Source: JAHEEL01 sp963785245 (GTDB taxonomy: Bacteria; Actinomycetota; Acidimicrobiia; Spongiisociales; UBA5794). From it: 64,000 nt of DNA. The DNA lies in the NCBI GenBank assembly GCA_963785245.1, contig CAWAUO010000022.1, forward strand, positions 1 to 64,000, in the 5' to 3' direction. The translations under genes were made by a program, and so were the position numbers. This document shows, one piece after another, positions 22,543 through 33,824 of this stretch. Below the pieces are notes generated by a model. It saw only the letters and a program-made list of their open reading frames with translations, did no database searches and was not told the DNA's origin. Each line of letters starts with the position of its first letter. Within the stretch, counting starts at the first letter, position 1.

Positions 22543-23393
22543 GCGCTCTCATCCTCTCCGGCAGCACCGTTGCTGCGGTAGTCCGTTCTGAAGTGGCCGA
22601 ACGTGTGGCGGCGCTCAATGAACGTGGCCAGAGCGTCGGCCTCGCCACCGTGTTGGTCGGGGACGACCCCGGATCGCAGATCTACGTCAGGAGCAAGCAC
22701 CGAGCTGCAGAGGCGGCCGGAATCGTGTCGATCGACCGGCGCCTCCCGGAGACTGCCTCCCAAGCCGAGGTTCTCGCCACGATTGCCGAACTCAACGGCG
22801 ACGAGCGGGTGACCGGGATGATCGTGCAACTCCCCCTGCCCGACGGTCTCGACGGGGGAGCGGCGGTCGAGGCGGTCGATCCCGGCAAGGACGCTGACGG
22901 CCTTCATCCGTTCAACCTCGGCCGACTGGTGCTGTCGCGGCCCGCCCCGCTGCCGGCGACACCGTCCGGCATCATGCGGATGCTCGAGTACTACGGGATC
23001 GAGACTGCAGGGAAGGCCGCCGTCATCGTCGGGCGATCGTTTCTGGTTGGGCGGCCGCTGGCGCTGCTGCTCGGAACGAAGGGCGTCGATGCCACGGTGA
23101 TCCAGGCGCACTCGCGGACGCCCGACCTGGCCGGCGTGTGCCGCGAGGCCGATATCCTGGTGACGGCCGCGGGCCGTCCGAACATGTTCGACGCCGAGTA
23201 CGTGAAGCCGGGGGCAACGGTCGTGGACGTCGGGATCAACCGGACCGAGGAAGGTCTCGTCGGGGATGTCGACTTCGACGCTGTTGTTGACGTGGCGGGG
23301 GCGATCACGCCGGTACCGGGAGGCGTTGGTCCGATGACGATCGCCAGCCTCATGGTGAACACCGTGGCGCTGGCCGAAGCGAAGAACGATTGA
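22539..23393 (+). CDS. folD: bifunctional methylenetetrahydrofolate dehydrogenase / cyclohydrolase
   Basis: FolD interconverts methylene-, methenyl- and formyl-tetrahydrofolate. The catalytic Lys lies in YVRSKHRAAEAAGI. GMIVQLPLPDGLD, DADGLHPFNLGRL and the NADP-binding VIVGRSFLVGRPLALLL are all present, and the C-terminus has TPVPGGVGPMTIASLM. It has 284 residues. The TTG start at 22539 overlaps the purH stop and is preceded by AGGAGG inside purH, so the pair is translationally coupled. Confidence 0.96.
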   Translation: MSALILSGSTVAAVVRSEVAERVAALNERGQSVGLATVLVGDDPGSQIYVRSKHRAAEAAGIVSIDRRLPETASQAEVLATIAELNGDERVTGMIVQLPLPDGLDGGAAVEAVDPGKDADGLHPFNLGRLVLSRPAPLPATPSGIMRMLEYYGIETAGKAAVIVGRSFLVGRPLALLLGTKGVDATVIQAHSRTPDLAGVCREADILVTAAGRPNMFDAEYVKPGATVVDVGINRTEEGLVGDVDFDAVVDVAGAITPVPGGVGPMTIASLMVNTVALAEAKND

Positions 23394-23430
23394 GACCAGG
23401 CGGGCTACCCGTCGACGAAAGGTGCAACAC

Positions 23431-24633
<1,203 letters not shown>

Positions 24634-24749
24634 CGGTCTCTTGGCCGCTGAGGGGACGCCCGGGTATCCGCAGATCCACTCGGCGTCCTCGGTGAGTGGT
24701 GCCCGGAGCGAACTACCCTTGTGTGGAATCGCTCACAGGGAGGACCACG

Positions 24750-25685
24750 ATGGGCAAGGTCACTGTTGTAGGGGCTGGTAAGTACGGATCGACGACGGTG
24801 CAACGCCTGGCCGAGGCGGATGTCGTCGACGAAGTCGTGATGATCGATATCGTCGAGGGGTTGCCGCAGGGTCTCGCCCTCGACATGAACCAGTCGCGTC
24901 CGGTGCTCGGCTACCGAACCATCGTCACGGGCACGAACGACTATGCCGACACCGCGGACAGCGATGTCGTGGTGATCACGGCCGGCCTCCCGCGCAAGCC
25001 CGGGATGAGTCGCATGGACCTCCTCGGTGTCAATGCAGGAATCATCAAGACCGTGACCGAGCAGGTGGTTGCGAACTCGCCCGAATGCGTGATCGTTGTG
25101 GTTACGAACCCGCTCGATCAGATGACCACGCTGGCTGCAGAGGTTTCCGGGTTCCCGAAGAGCCGAGTGATCGGTCAGGCCGGCATGCTCGACTCGGCGC
25201 GGCTCGCCCACTTCATCTCTGAACGCACCGGCGCGGACATCCTCAGCGTCAAGGCCGTGACGCTCGGCAGCCACGGAGAGACCATGGTTCCGGTGCCGTC
25301 ATTGTGTGAGGTCGACGGGAAGCCGCTTGGTGAAGCACTTGACGATGCCTCTATTGAGGAACTCGTGGAGCGCACCCGCAACGGTGGAGCGGAGGTCGTC
25401 GCCTTGCTGAAGACCGGATCGGCCTACTACGCCCCGTCGGCCGCCGCTGCGGCAATGGTGGAGGCGATCATCGCCGACAGCGGCGCCGAGATGCCGGTCT
25501 GCGCGTGGGTGACCGGCCAGTACGGGATCAACGACGTCTACCTCGGAGTTCTCGCCAAGCTCGGCGCCGGTGGGGTCACCGAGGTGTGTGAAGCGCCGCT
25601 CACCGCCACCGAGATCGAGGGCCTTCGCGAAGCGGCGGTGGCCGTCAAGGCAAAGGTCGCCGAGATGGACGAGATCGACTACTGA
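24750..25685 (+). CDS. mdh: malate dehydrogenase
   Basis: NAD-dependent malate dehydrogenase of the LDH-like group, 311 residues. The Rossmann motif reads VTVVGAGKYGSTT. The substrate-specificity loop GLPRKPGMSRMDL has the Arg typical of malate enzymes. TNPLDQMT and the catalytic His in TLGSHGETMVP are present. A GGGAGG ribosome site precedes ATG 24750, and TACCCT (24715-24720) is a possible -10 giving a roughly 30-nt leader. A terminator hairpin follows the stop codon. Confidence 0.95.
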   Translation: MGKVTVVGAGKYGSTTVQRLAEADVVDEVVMIDIVEGLPQGLALDMNQSRPVLGYRTIVTGTNDYADTADSDVVVITAGLPRKPGMSRMDLLGVNAGIIKTVTEQVVANSPECVIVVVTNPLDQMTTLAAEVSGFPKSRVIGQAGMLDSARLAHFISERTGADILSVKAVTLGSHGETMVPVPSLCEVDGKPLGEALDDASIEELVERTRNGGAEVVALLKTGSAYYAPSAAAAAMVEAIIADSGAEMPVCAWVTGQYGINDVYLGVLAKLGAGGVTEVCEAPLTATEIEGLREAAVAVKAKVAEMDEIDY

Positions 25686-25709
25686 GGCTTTCGTGGTCTG
25701 TAGATGTGA

Positions 25710-25739
25710 GAATGGTCCGGGGTCACCTCCGGACCATTC
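25710..25739. terminator. bidirectional terminator between mdh and the membrane protein gene
   Basis: GAATGGTCCGG (25710-25720) pairs perfectly with CCGGACCATTC (25729-25739) across an 8-nt loop, with short T-rich tails on both strands. It separates convergent genes. Confidence 0.75.
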
Positions 25740-25760
25740 TTCGCGAGTCCTCGAGTTCGG

Positions 25761-26681
25761 TCAGGACTGTGCAGCGGCCGCCGCCTTCTCCCGTTCGTAC
25801 TGTTCGTGCGACTCTTTGATCTCCTGCGCGCTCTTTTCTGCCGCAGCCCGCTGTTCGCGTGCACGTGTCCGGGCGATGATGATGTCTCGTCGCGTTGCCC
25901 ACAATGCCACCGCTCCGACGAACAGGATGATGATTCCGGCCAGGGCGATGAACCACCCGTAGCCGACTTGCACATCCTTGTACTGGCCCGCGGCGCCGAT
26001 CGCCTCGACTTGTGCTTCCCGCAGCGTCGTGCGCAATGAACCACCTGAGAGGCCGATTGCTGCACCGCCGAGAATGGTGACATAGATGAGGAACCGGTTC
26101 GCCGCGAGGCCGTGAGGTACTGTCGCAAGGGCGAACAGGCCGAGGAGTCCCAGACCTGCGAATGCAGCGAGACCCGGGTTGAGTTCGACGGTCGTCGAAC
26201 CGACGGCGGAAGTGATGAGGACGAAGATCAAGACCAACGTGCCGATCCCGATCACGACCCTGATGATGAAGCGGTCGAGCGCTTGAACCCTTGGCAGAAC
26301 AAGGCTTTTGAACGTTCGGTACAGCATGATCGACAGGAGCAGGCTGAGGACGGCGACGACGAGCGTCGAGAAGGTGATTGACATGACGTCCGGGCCGAAG
26401 ACGAGGGCAAGGACCGTTCCGGCGATCGTGCCGAGGGCGACCACCGCGGCCGAGTAGCCGGTCTCGACCGATCGTTTCGGCGTGACGGCGATGCCGAGCA
26501 GCAGCAGCGCCAGGCCGATAGCGAAGTAGGTCCAGCCCTGGTCCATCTCGTACCCGCGGAGTGACCACGGTTCGACGAGGAACCCGTAGGCGGGGTTCGT
26601 TCGCGCCATCTCCCACACGATCGCAATCATGACGATCGCGGGTCCGAGCGTGATCGCGATCTTGCTCCAGTTCTGTTTCAA
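25761..26681 (-). CDS. multi-pass membrane protein of unknown function
   Basis: The 306-residue protein has about eight hydrophobic segments, starting with one at residues 9-24 (IAITLGPAIVMIAIVWEMAR) and ending with GWFIALAGIIILFVGAVAL near residue 250. The last 50 residues are a charged, Ala/Glu/Arg-rich cytoplasmic tail likely to form a coiled coil. I recognise no catalytic motif. Its start lies about 150 bp from that of the divergent HU gene. Confidence 0.6.
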   Translation of the reverse strand: MKQNWSKIAITLGPAIVMIAIVWEMARTNPAYGFLVEPWSLRGYEMDQGWTYFAIGLALLLLGIAVTPKRSVETGYSAAVVALGTIAGTVLALVFGPDVMSITFSTLVVAVLSLLLSIMLYRTFKSLVLPRVQALDRFIIRVVIGIGTLVLIFVLITSAVGSTTVELNPGLAAFAGLGLLGLFALATVPHGLAANRFLIYVTILGGAAIGLSGGSLRTTLREAQVEAIGAAGQYKDVQVGYGWFIALAGIIILFVGAVALWATRRDIIIARTRAREQRAAAEKSAQEIKESHEQYEREKAAAAAQS

Positions 26682-26750
26682 CGGTGCCTCCTCGTCCGTG
26701 ACACCCTAATCGCTCGGACGGCCAGCGGAGTCCTTGCCCTGCAACAGTTC

Positions 26751-26779
26751 TTGCCCACGCGCAAGCGCACCGGTAGGGT
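26751..26779 (+). promoter_or_regulatory. promoter of the HU gene
   Basis: TTGCCC (26751-26756) and TAGGGT (26774-26779) are separated by 17 bp. The leader is about 45 nt and carries a GGGAGG ribosome site. Confidence 0.45.
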
Positions 26780-26829
26780 TACATCGCTGTGATTTACCTC
26801 AGCATCTTCGACCATCTAGGGAGGTCTCT

Positions 26830-27108
26830 ATGAACAAGGGTGAGCTCATCGACGCTGTCGCTCGCAATACCGGCGAGTCGAAGGCAACTGCCGCCAAGGT
26901 CATCGACGAAGCACTCGACGTGATCGTGTCCGGCGTTGTGACCCAGGGCAAGGTCCAGATCACTGGATTCGGAACGTTCGAGGCTCGTGACCGCAAGGCA
27001 CGTACGGCTCGGAACCCGCAGACGGGTGCGGAAGTCAAGGTCGCGGCAACCCGCGTACCTGCGTTCAAGGCGGGCAAGGCGTTCAAGGATCAGGTCAAGC
27101 CCGGCTGA
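26830..27108 (+). CDS. hup: HU-family DNA-binding protein
   Basis: The 92-residue nucleoid protein begins MNKGELIDAVARNTGESKATA. It contains the DNA-binding arm signature GFGTFEARDRKARTARNPQTG and then the conserved VPAFKAGKAFKD end. It lacks the long Lys/Ala-rich C-terminal tail of mycobacterial HupB, so it is the short form. A clear GGGAGG site precedes ATG 26830, as expected for a highly expressed gene, and a strong terminator follows. Confidence 0.95.
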   Translation: MNKGELIDAVARNTGESKATAAKVIDEALDVIVSGVVTQGKVQITGFGTFEARDRKARTARNPQTGAEVKVAATRVPAFKAGKAFKDQVKPG

Positions 27109-27136
27109 TCCCGACAACGACGAGAAGCCAACAAGG

Positions 27137-27166
27137 AGGAAGGGGCGCCACACGGCGCCCCTTCCT
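27137..27166 (+). terminator. terminator of the HU gene
   Basis: AGGAAGGGGCGCC (27137-27149) pairs perfectly with GGCGCCCCTTCCT (27154-27166) around ACAC, 28 nt after the stop codon. Confidence 0.75.
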
Positions 27167-27194
27167 CGCGTCCGAAGCTACGAGTTCGATTCCT

Positions 27195-27400
27195 TCCCCC
27201 GATTCCTTCCCCTCGGGGGAAGGTGGCAACGCCCCCAGGCGCTGACGGAAGGGGTCTCTCGAGATCGTGGAGAGGTGGAGACCCCCTCCGCAACCTGCCC
27301 GCAGGGCAGGCGACACCTCCTCCTGAGGTGCTCTGCTCGGGACCGTCGTTGACGCGAGACACCCGCCCACCAAGAACCCGGTCTTGACACTGCGGTGGGA
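27195..27400. repeat. hairpin-rich intergenic repeat-like region
   Basis: Within the 468-bp gap between HU and the SCP2 gene this stretch holds short inverted repeats: CCTTCCCC/GGGGAAGG near 27205-27223, CCTGCCC/GGGCAGG near 27296-27310, and CACCTC/GAGGTG near 27314-27330. They are linked by mirrored phrases (GGGTCTC...GAGACCCC). The style resembles repeat B and hairpin repeats seen in other bacteria. All short reading frames here are low-complexity and I accept none as a gene. Confidence 0.4.
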
Positions 27401-27526
27401 GAGACGAAGACCGCGCCGTCCCCATCACTTGTGTTGCCCTGATCCGCACAGCAGCACGCGTCAACAACGCGCTGGAATACAACACTGAAGGGGAGGGATG
27501 CTCTTGTGGAGGGGCGAAGATGACGC

Positions 27527-27558
27527 GAAGGAGGGGCGCCGTGTGACGCCCCTCCTTC
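27527..27558 (-). terminator. terminator of the SCP2-domain gene
   Basis: GAAGGAGGGGCG (27527-27538) pairs with CGCCCCTCCTTC (27547-27558). It lies 18 bp beyond the stop codon of the minus-strand gene. Confidence 0.65.
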
Positions 27559-27576
27559 TCCGCGAATCGGGTCGGT

Positions 27577-27960
27577 CTAGTAGTCCAGATCGAGGGTGCT
27601 CGAGACGCGTGCGAACTCGTTGATCAGGCCCTGGTACATCATGACCTTCGCCATGTTGCCGCCGACCTTGATCTTCCCGGTCATGAACGCCATCTGAACG
27701 TTCAGCTCACCTTTCGCAATCGCGGCAGCGGTGTCGTAGTCGCTCGACACCGAAGCGTCGGCGTCCTCAAGCGTTCCGAGGGCCATGACGGCGACCCCGT
27801 CGCCCACGGTGAGGTAGTAGTCGATCTCACCGTCGGGAGCGTCGGTGACGTTGAACTGCAAGCCGAGGTCGACGTTGGTCATGGCCGCGGTGAAGCCGGC
27901 GTCGTCGTTCAGTCCTGCTGTTCCCATCGCCATGTGCTCTTCGCTGAGAAACTGTGCCAC
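27577..27960 (-). CDS. SCP2 sterol-binding-domain protein
   Basis: The 127-residue protein is a single SCP2-like lipid-binding domain. A central beta-rich stretch (DGEIDYYLTVGDGVAVMALG) is followed by the typical TAAAIAKGELNVQMAFMTGKIKVGGNMAKVM, matching the G-K-I-K-x-x-G-D/N signature. Such proteins carry or sequester hydrophobic ligands (acyl-CoA, sterol-like molecules). It is monocistronic between its own terminator and the sdh operon. Confidence 0.8.
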   Translation of the reverse strand: MAQFLSEEHMAMGTAGLNDDAGFTAAMTNVDLGLQFNVTDAPDGEIDYYLTVGDGVAVMALGTLEDADASVSSDYDTAAAIAKGELNVQMAFMTGKIKVGGNMAKVMMYQGLINEFARVSSTLDLDY

Positions 27961-28028
27961 GTGTGGTCCTTTCGTCGTGGGCTACCGATGATAGCGCCAG
28001 ATTTTGAGCGTTCGATCAAAAGTCGTCG

Positions 28029-28792
28029 CTATGCCTGCTGCCCTTGCTTCCTCAGGTTCTTCCACTGCGCCGCAACGTAGTCACGGTTCATCCAGGCGAT
28101 CACATCGATCGAGATGTTCTTCGGACAGGCCGCCTCGCACTCGCCGTAGTTCCTGCAGGATCCGAAATACGCCTCCATCGTCTCGACCATGGCCGTGGTG
28201 CGGAGGTACCGTTCGGGCTGACCCTGCGGGAGCAGGTTCATGTGGGCGATTTTGGCGGCCGTGAACAGGTTCGCAGCGCTGTTGGGGCAGGCCGCAACAC
28301 ACGCCGCGCATCCGATACAGGCCGCCGCGTCCATCGCAGACTCGGCTGCCGGCTTCGCCACCGGGATCGCATTCGCATCCTGAGCGGCACCGATGTTCGC
28401 GCTGATGTAGCCACCCGCCTGGATGATCGTGTCGAACGGGGTCCGGTCGACGACCAGGTCCTTGAGGACGGGGAACGCTACGGCGCGCCACGGCTCAACC
28501 GTGATCGTGTCACCGTCGTTGAACTTGCGCATGTGGAGCTGGCACGTCGCAGTGCCACTCTGGGGACCGTGCGGATGGCCGTCAATCATCACACCGCACG
28601 TTCCGCAGATGCCCTCACGACAGTCGCTATCGAACGCGATCGGCTCGATGCCTTGCTCGTTCAGCCGCTCATTCAATTCATCGAGCATTTCGAAGAACGA
28701 CGCGTCGGGGCTGACATCCTTCGCCTCGTAGGTCTTGAACGATCCTTCGGCCCCGGGTCGGGATTGCCGCCACACGCGGAGAGTGAGGTTCA

Positions 28793-28793
<1 letters not shown>
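28029..28793 (-). CDS. sdhB: succinate dehydrogenase iron-sulfur subunit
   Basis: SdhB passes electrons from the flavin to quinone. The [2Fe-2S] domain has CREGICGTCGVMIDG plus a later Cys, the [4Fe-4S] site reads CIGCAACVAACP, and the [3Fe-4S] site CRNYGECEAACPKNIS. About 254 residues. The start is ATG 28793 (or GTG 28796), overlapping the sdhA stop with an AAGGAG site inside sdhA. Order sdhC-sdhA-sdhB with a single cytochrome b subunit fits the type B complexes. Confidence 0.95.
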
Positions 28794-30730
<1,937 letters not shown>

Positions 30731-30743
30731 CTTCGTGTCCCCC

Positions 30744-31484
30744 TCAACCCGAAACCGTGAGTATGCCGAGCTGGACCGCAATCGGAATCGACGAATTACC
30801 GATCAGGACGGCCAGTGCGAGGGCCACCGCCAGCCACCGCCGCCACGTGTCGTAGCGCGGGTTCGCGAGACCGAGGCTCTGGAACAGGCTCCACGCCCCG
30901 TGGTAGATGTGCAACGCGAGGAAGCACATGGTGATGATGTAGAACAGGGCGACCGGCCAGCGCTCGAAGCTGTAGACAACGTTGTTGTAGACGTCGCCGG
31001 CCACGTAGTCGGGGTTTGCGCTGCCGATGGTCAGATCGGCGAGGTGATAGAGGACGAACATGGCGATGAGTACGCCGCCCCAGAGCATCGTTCGGCTTGC
31101 GTAGTTCGCGGCTGCGTACTCCCGCCTCTTCTCGTACCGGATCGTTCCGCGGGCCTTGCGATTCCTCAGAGCGAGGACCGTCGCCGACCAGATGTGGATG
31201 ACCGTCATCGCCGTGAGGCCGATGCGGAACAGCCAGAGCACGCCTTCCTTCGGGAAGATGGGGTAGAGGAGGGTGCGGAGGGATTCCGCGTAGTGGTCGA
31301 GGTCTTCCGGTCCGATGAAGATCTTGAGGTTCCCGATCATGTGAACGACGATGTAACCGAGAAGACCGATGCCGGTCAGGGCCATCATCCATTTCATCCC
31401 GACGTCGGAGGTGAAGAATGGCCCGAGCCACGCCTGCCATCCCGATCGCCGATTGACTTCGAGTCGACGGGTCTTCGTCGTCAC
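30744..31484 (-). CDS. sdhC: succinate dehydrogenase cytochrome b subunit
   Basis: The 246-residue membrane anchor has five predicted helices (beginning MKWMMALTGIGLLGYIVVHMIGN). Conserved His residues in the VVHM, YHLADL and ALHIYHGAWSLFQ segments are likely heme b ligands. This matches the single-anchor cytochrome b of type B succinate dehydrogenase / fumarate reductase. GTG 31484 follows GGAGGG; the open frame upstream is not coding. A possible promoter lies near 31517 (GATAAT, minus strand), divergent from the WhiB gene. Confidence 0.9.
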   Translation of the reverse strand: MTTKTRRLEVNRRSGWQAWLGPFFTSDVGMKWMMALTGIGLLGYIVVHMIGNLKIFIGPEDLDHYAESLRTLLYPIFPKEGVLWLFRIGLTAMTVIHIWSATVLALRNRKARGTIRYEKRREYAAANYASRTMLWGGVLIAMFVLYHLADLTIGSANPDYVAGDVYNNVVYSFERWPVALFYIITMCFLALHIYHGAWSLFQSLGLANPRYDTWRRWLAVALALAVLIGNSSIPIAVQLGILTVSG

Positions 31485-31590
31485 CGTGGGTCCCTCCGTT
31501 GTTTCGCCGGAAGTGATTATCGCGGGGTTCGCGGCCCGTGTCGAAACGGACGCGATCCTTGTACGACAAGGCACGCGTGCAAATCTGAGG

Positions 31591-31638
31591 TTGACAAGCG
31601 CGCGCGGGGTTGGGAGAATCTCAAGGTTGTAATTACAA
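31591..31638 (+). promoter_or_regulatory. whiB-family gene promoter with 12-bp palindrome
   Basis: TTGACA (31591-31596) and GAGAAT (31614-31619) are separated by 17 bp, a near-consensus promoter. A perfect 12-bp palindrome TTGTAATTACAA (31627-31638) lies at about the transcription start. It stands out as AT-rich in high-GC DNA and is a good operator candidate. Confidence 0.6.
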
Positions 31639-31654
31639 AAACCACGGGAGCTCC

Positions 31655-31942
31655 ATGTTCGGCGAATTTCTCGAGGCCCTCCAGGCGGATGGTTTCGACA
31701 TGTCTTGGCAGGATTTCGCGAACTGTCGCGGGGCTGATCCTGACCTGTTCTTCCCCGAACGCGGCGCGTCCACACGCACGGCGAAGGGGATCTGCCGCGA
31801 ATGCACGGTGCGCGACGAGTGCCTTGAGTTCGCGATCGTCTCGAGCGAGAAGTTCGGGATCTGGGGACAGATGTCCGAGCGCGAACGGCGCAAGATTCGC
31901 AAGGAGCGCCAGATCGCGATCGGTCGTCGCCGCGCGGTGTAG
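31655..31942 (+). CDS. WhiB-family iron-sulfur transcription regulator
   Basis: The 95-residue protein has the four Cys ligands of the [4Fe-4S] cluster at 24, 47, 50 and 56 (ANC, GICREC, DEC). The turn GIWGQMSERERRK follows (G-[VI]-W-G-G in most members), then a basic C-terminal tail. Wbl proteins are found only in actinobacteria and their phages and act with the principal sigma factor in redox, developmental or stress control. ATG 31655 has a GGGAG site. The palindrome in the leader suggests regulation, possibly autoregulation. Confidence 0.93.
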   Translation: MFGEFLEALQADGFDMSWQDFANCRGADPDLFFPERGASTRTAKGICRECTVRDECLEFAIVSSEKFGIWGQMSERERRKIRKERQIAIGRRRAV

Positions 31943-32020
31943 CCGGTTTGCACGGCGCAACCCACCTCCCCGGATCGTCTCCGGTAGAATCGGGCCGTGT
32001 CGTCCACCTAAGGAGCCGGG

Positions 32021-32966
32021 TTGAGTCCTACCGCTACCGCCATCGTCGCCGTCGTCGTCGGATTGGTTCTGATCGGAATCGTCTGGGCCATCGCCTCGCT
32101 GGTGCGCAGCACCACATCGGAGTCGTTCCTGTCGTCCGAGCCGGCCCCTGATGCGCAAGACCGCATGCGTCCGAAGGTGGTGGGTTTTCACGTCCACGAC
32201 GACACGGCGAAGGTCTACTACGGCGTTCCGTTGCCGGACGACGAGATCAGTGATCACCTGCGCGACGTGTTGTGCCATGACGCTTCGCTCGTCCTGCACG
32301 AGAAGCGATCTCACGGCCTTCCGATCGACCAGGTCACCCGGGCCGAGGTGTACGGGCAGCGGGACGGCCAACCGGTTGAGGTTGCCGTATTGGAACTCGA
32401 GTCACCCGGTGTGATCCCCGAGATCGTGGCCCCAGATCTCGTACCCCATGCGTCGGTCTCGGCGTTCGACCCGCTCGCGTCGCTTGGAGAACAGGACCTC
32501 GAGATCCAGCCGGGGGTTGCGGCACGGGCACCCGACGAGGATCTCCCGGCGTTCACCGACGAGATCCTCTACGCGAAGTCGGTGGAAGCGCGCCTGCCGC
32601 GCCGCGGGCATCGATCCGAGCGACGTGACGCTCTCGATCCTCGCGCGGGCGTTGCTGCAGCTCGGCGGGTATCAGCTGACCGATCGCCCGGGTGGTTCCG
32701 GCGACTCCTATCTCGCCCAGAAGGCGGGATCCGTGGCGCTGGTTGTGGTGCACGAGTACCAGGCCGGCGAGCACCCAGAACTCCCGGAGAGTGCGGTCAA
32801 CGCATTCGTGATCGAAGTCGCACAGAGCAACCCGCAGCGAGCGCTGTTGATCACGGATATGTTCAGCCCGTACGTCATCTACGAGAAGGAACGCAGTGAC
32901 CCCCGGTGCCGGTTCATCACGCGCGAGCGGTTGCAGCCGTTCGTGGACAGCTTCGCTCTGCAATAG
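32021..32966 (+). pseudogene. membrane-anchored protein with Mrr-like C-terminal domain, one frameshift
   Basis: TTG 32021 follows an AAGGAG site, with TAGAAT (31985-31990) as a likely -10. Residues 5-27 form one membrane helix; a soluble middle region of unknown fold follows. The frame breaks near 32598-32603, where one extra C separates EARL from RAAGIDPSDVTLSILARALL. After correction the C-terminal part contains GYQLTDRPGGSGDSYLAQKAG...ALVVVHEY...QRALLITDMFS...CRFITRERLQPFVD, resembling the Mrr/PD-(D/E)XK fold but with no clear catalytic Lys. The rest looks intact, so a sequence error is likely. I do not recognise the family. Confidence 0.5.
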
Positions 32967-33053
32967 GCCGTGTGATGGACTGCCGACCGATTTCGAACGA
33001 CCCGTCGCAGGAGGACAACAAGCCTCCTACACTGAACACCTGAAAGGAGTCCC

Positions 33054-33248
33054 GTGCTTTTTGCGTTTATCAAGAACCTCGGTGGGCCTGAGCTGCTCAT
33101 CATCCTTCTCGTAGTGGTGTTGCTGTTCGGTGCTGCGAAGCTCCCGAGCCTTGCCCGGTCAATCGGTGCCTCGGCGAAAGAGTTTAAGAAGGGCGTCGAA
33201 GAAGGCGTCTCCGACGAGGACACCCCGGCCGACGCCGACGCGACCTGA
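33054..33248 (+). CDS. tatA: twin-arginine translocase subunit TatA
   Basis: The 64-residue protein has the TatA/E layout: one N-terminal membrane helix (LLIILLVVVLLFG), the short hinge, the amphipathic helix AAKLPSLARSIGASAKEFKKG and an acidic tail. It forms the pore for folded proteins with TatC, which is not in the window. GTG 33054 has an AAAGGAG site, and TACACT (33028-33033) is the likely -10. It is read in the same direction as the sigma factor gene 66 bp downstream. Confidence 0.92.
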   Translation: MLFAFIKNLGGPELLIILLVVVLLFGAAKLPSLARSIGASAKEFKKGVEEGVSDEDTPADADAT

Positions 33249-33314
33249 AGTCCGGCGGCGATTGCGGGAACTCGATCGGTGGCGACGACGTTTCTTCCCC
33301 AGTTGTGGGGAAGC

Positions 33315-33824
33315 ATGACTGACGATTTCACACCGACCTGGGAAGACGTTGCGCAACGCTATGGGCGCAAGATCTACAACTTCGCCTATCGCCTCACCGG
33401 CAACCCGGACGACGCGGCAGATCTTGTGCAAGAGGTTCTGCTCCGTGTGCGCAAGGGTCTCGACTCGTACCAGCCCGGCTCGTTCGAAGGCTGGCTCTGG
33501 CGCATTACCCGCAATGCCTTCCTTGACGGCATCCGCCGCAAACAGCGGCGGCCCGAGTCGGCGCTCCCGGAAGGCGACCACCACAGCCTCGGTTCAAGCC
33601 CATCGCCCGACGAAGTCCTCGCATCGGTCCGCCTCTCGGACGATGTGCAGTCGTCGCTCCTCAAGCTGCCGTATGACTATCGCGAGGCCGTTGTGCTGTG
33701 TGATGTCGTGGGCCTCACCTACGACGAGATTGCGGAGGCCACCGACGTCCCGGTCGGCACTGTGCGGAGCCGCATCCACCGCGGCCGCAAGCAACTGCGG
33801 GAACTGCTGACATGGCCCGTCTAG
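33315..33824 (+). CDS. ECF (SigE-like) RNA polymerase sigma factor
   Basis: The 169-residue group IV sigma factor has region 2 in YNFAYRLTGNPDDAADLVQEVLLRVRKG with FEGWLWRITRNAFLDGIRRKQRR, and region 4 in LPYDYREAVVLCDVVGLTYDEIAEATDVPVGTVRSRIHRGRKQLRELL. It overlaps the anti-sigma gene by 13 bp, followed by an RseB-like gene, the arrangement of envelope-stress sigma modules. ATG 33315 is preceded by GGGGAAG. The set is probably autoregulated, but I could not identify its promoter with confidence. Confidence 0.92.
   Translation: MTDDFTPTWEDVAQRYGRKIYNFAYRLTGNPDDAADLVQEVLLRVRKGLDSYQPGSFEGWLWRITRNAFLDGIRRKQRRPESALPEGDHHSLGSSPSPDEVLASVRLSDDVQSSLLKLPYDYREAVVLCDVVGLTYDEIAEATDVPVGTVRSRIHRGRKQLRELLTWPV

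Noticed and set aside
27090..27485. Minus-strand frame of 131 codons between HU and SCP2 genes
   Set aside because: It crosses the HU terminator and inverted repeats, contains repeat-derived low-complexity sequence and has no ribosome site or -10 element in place.
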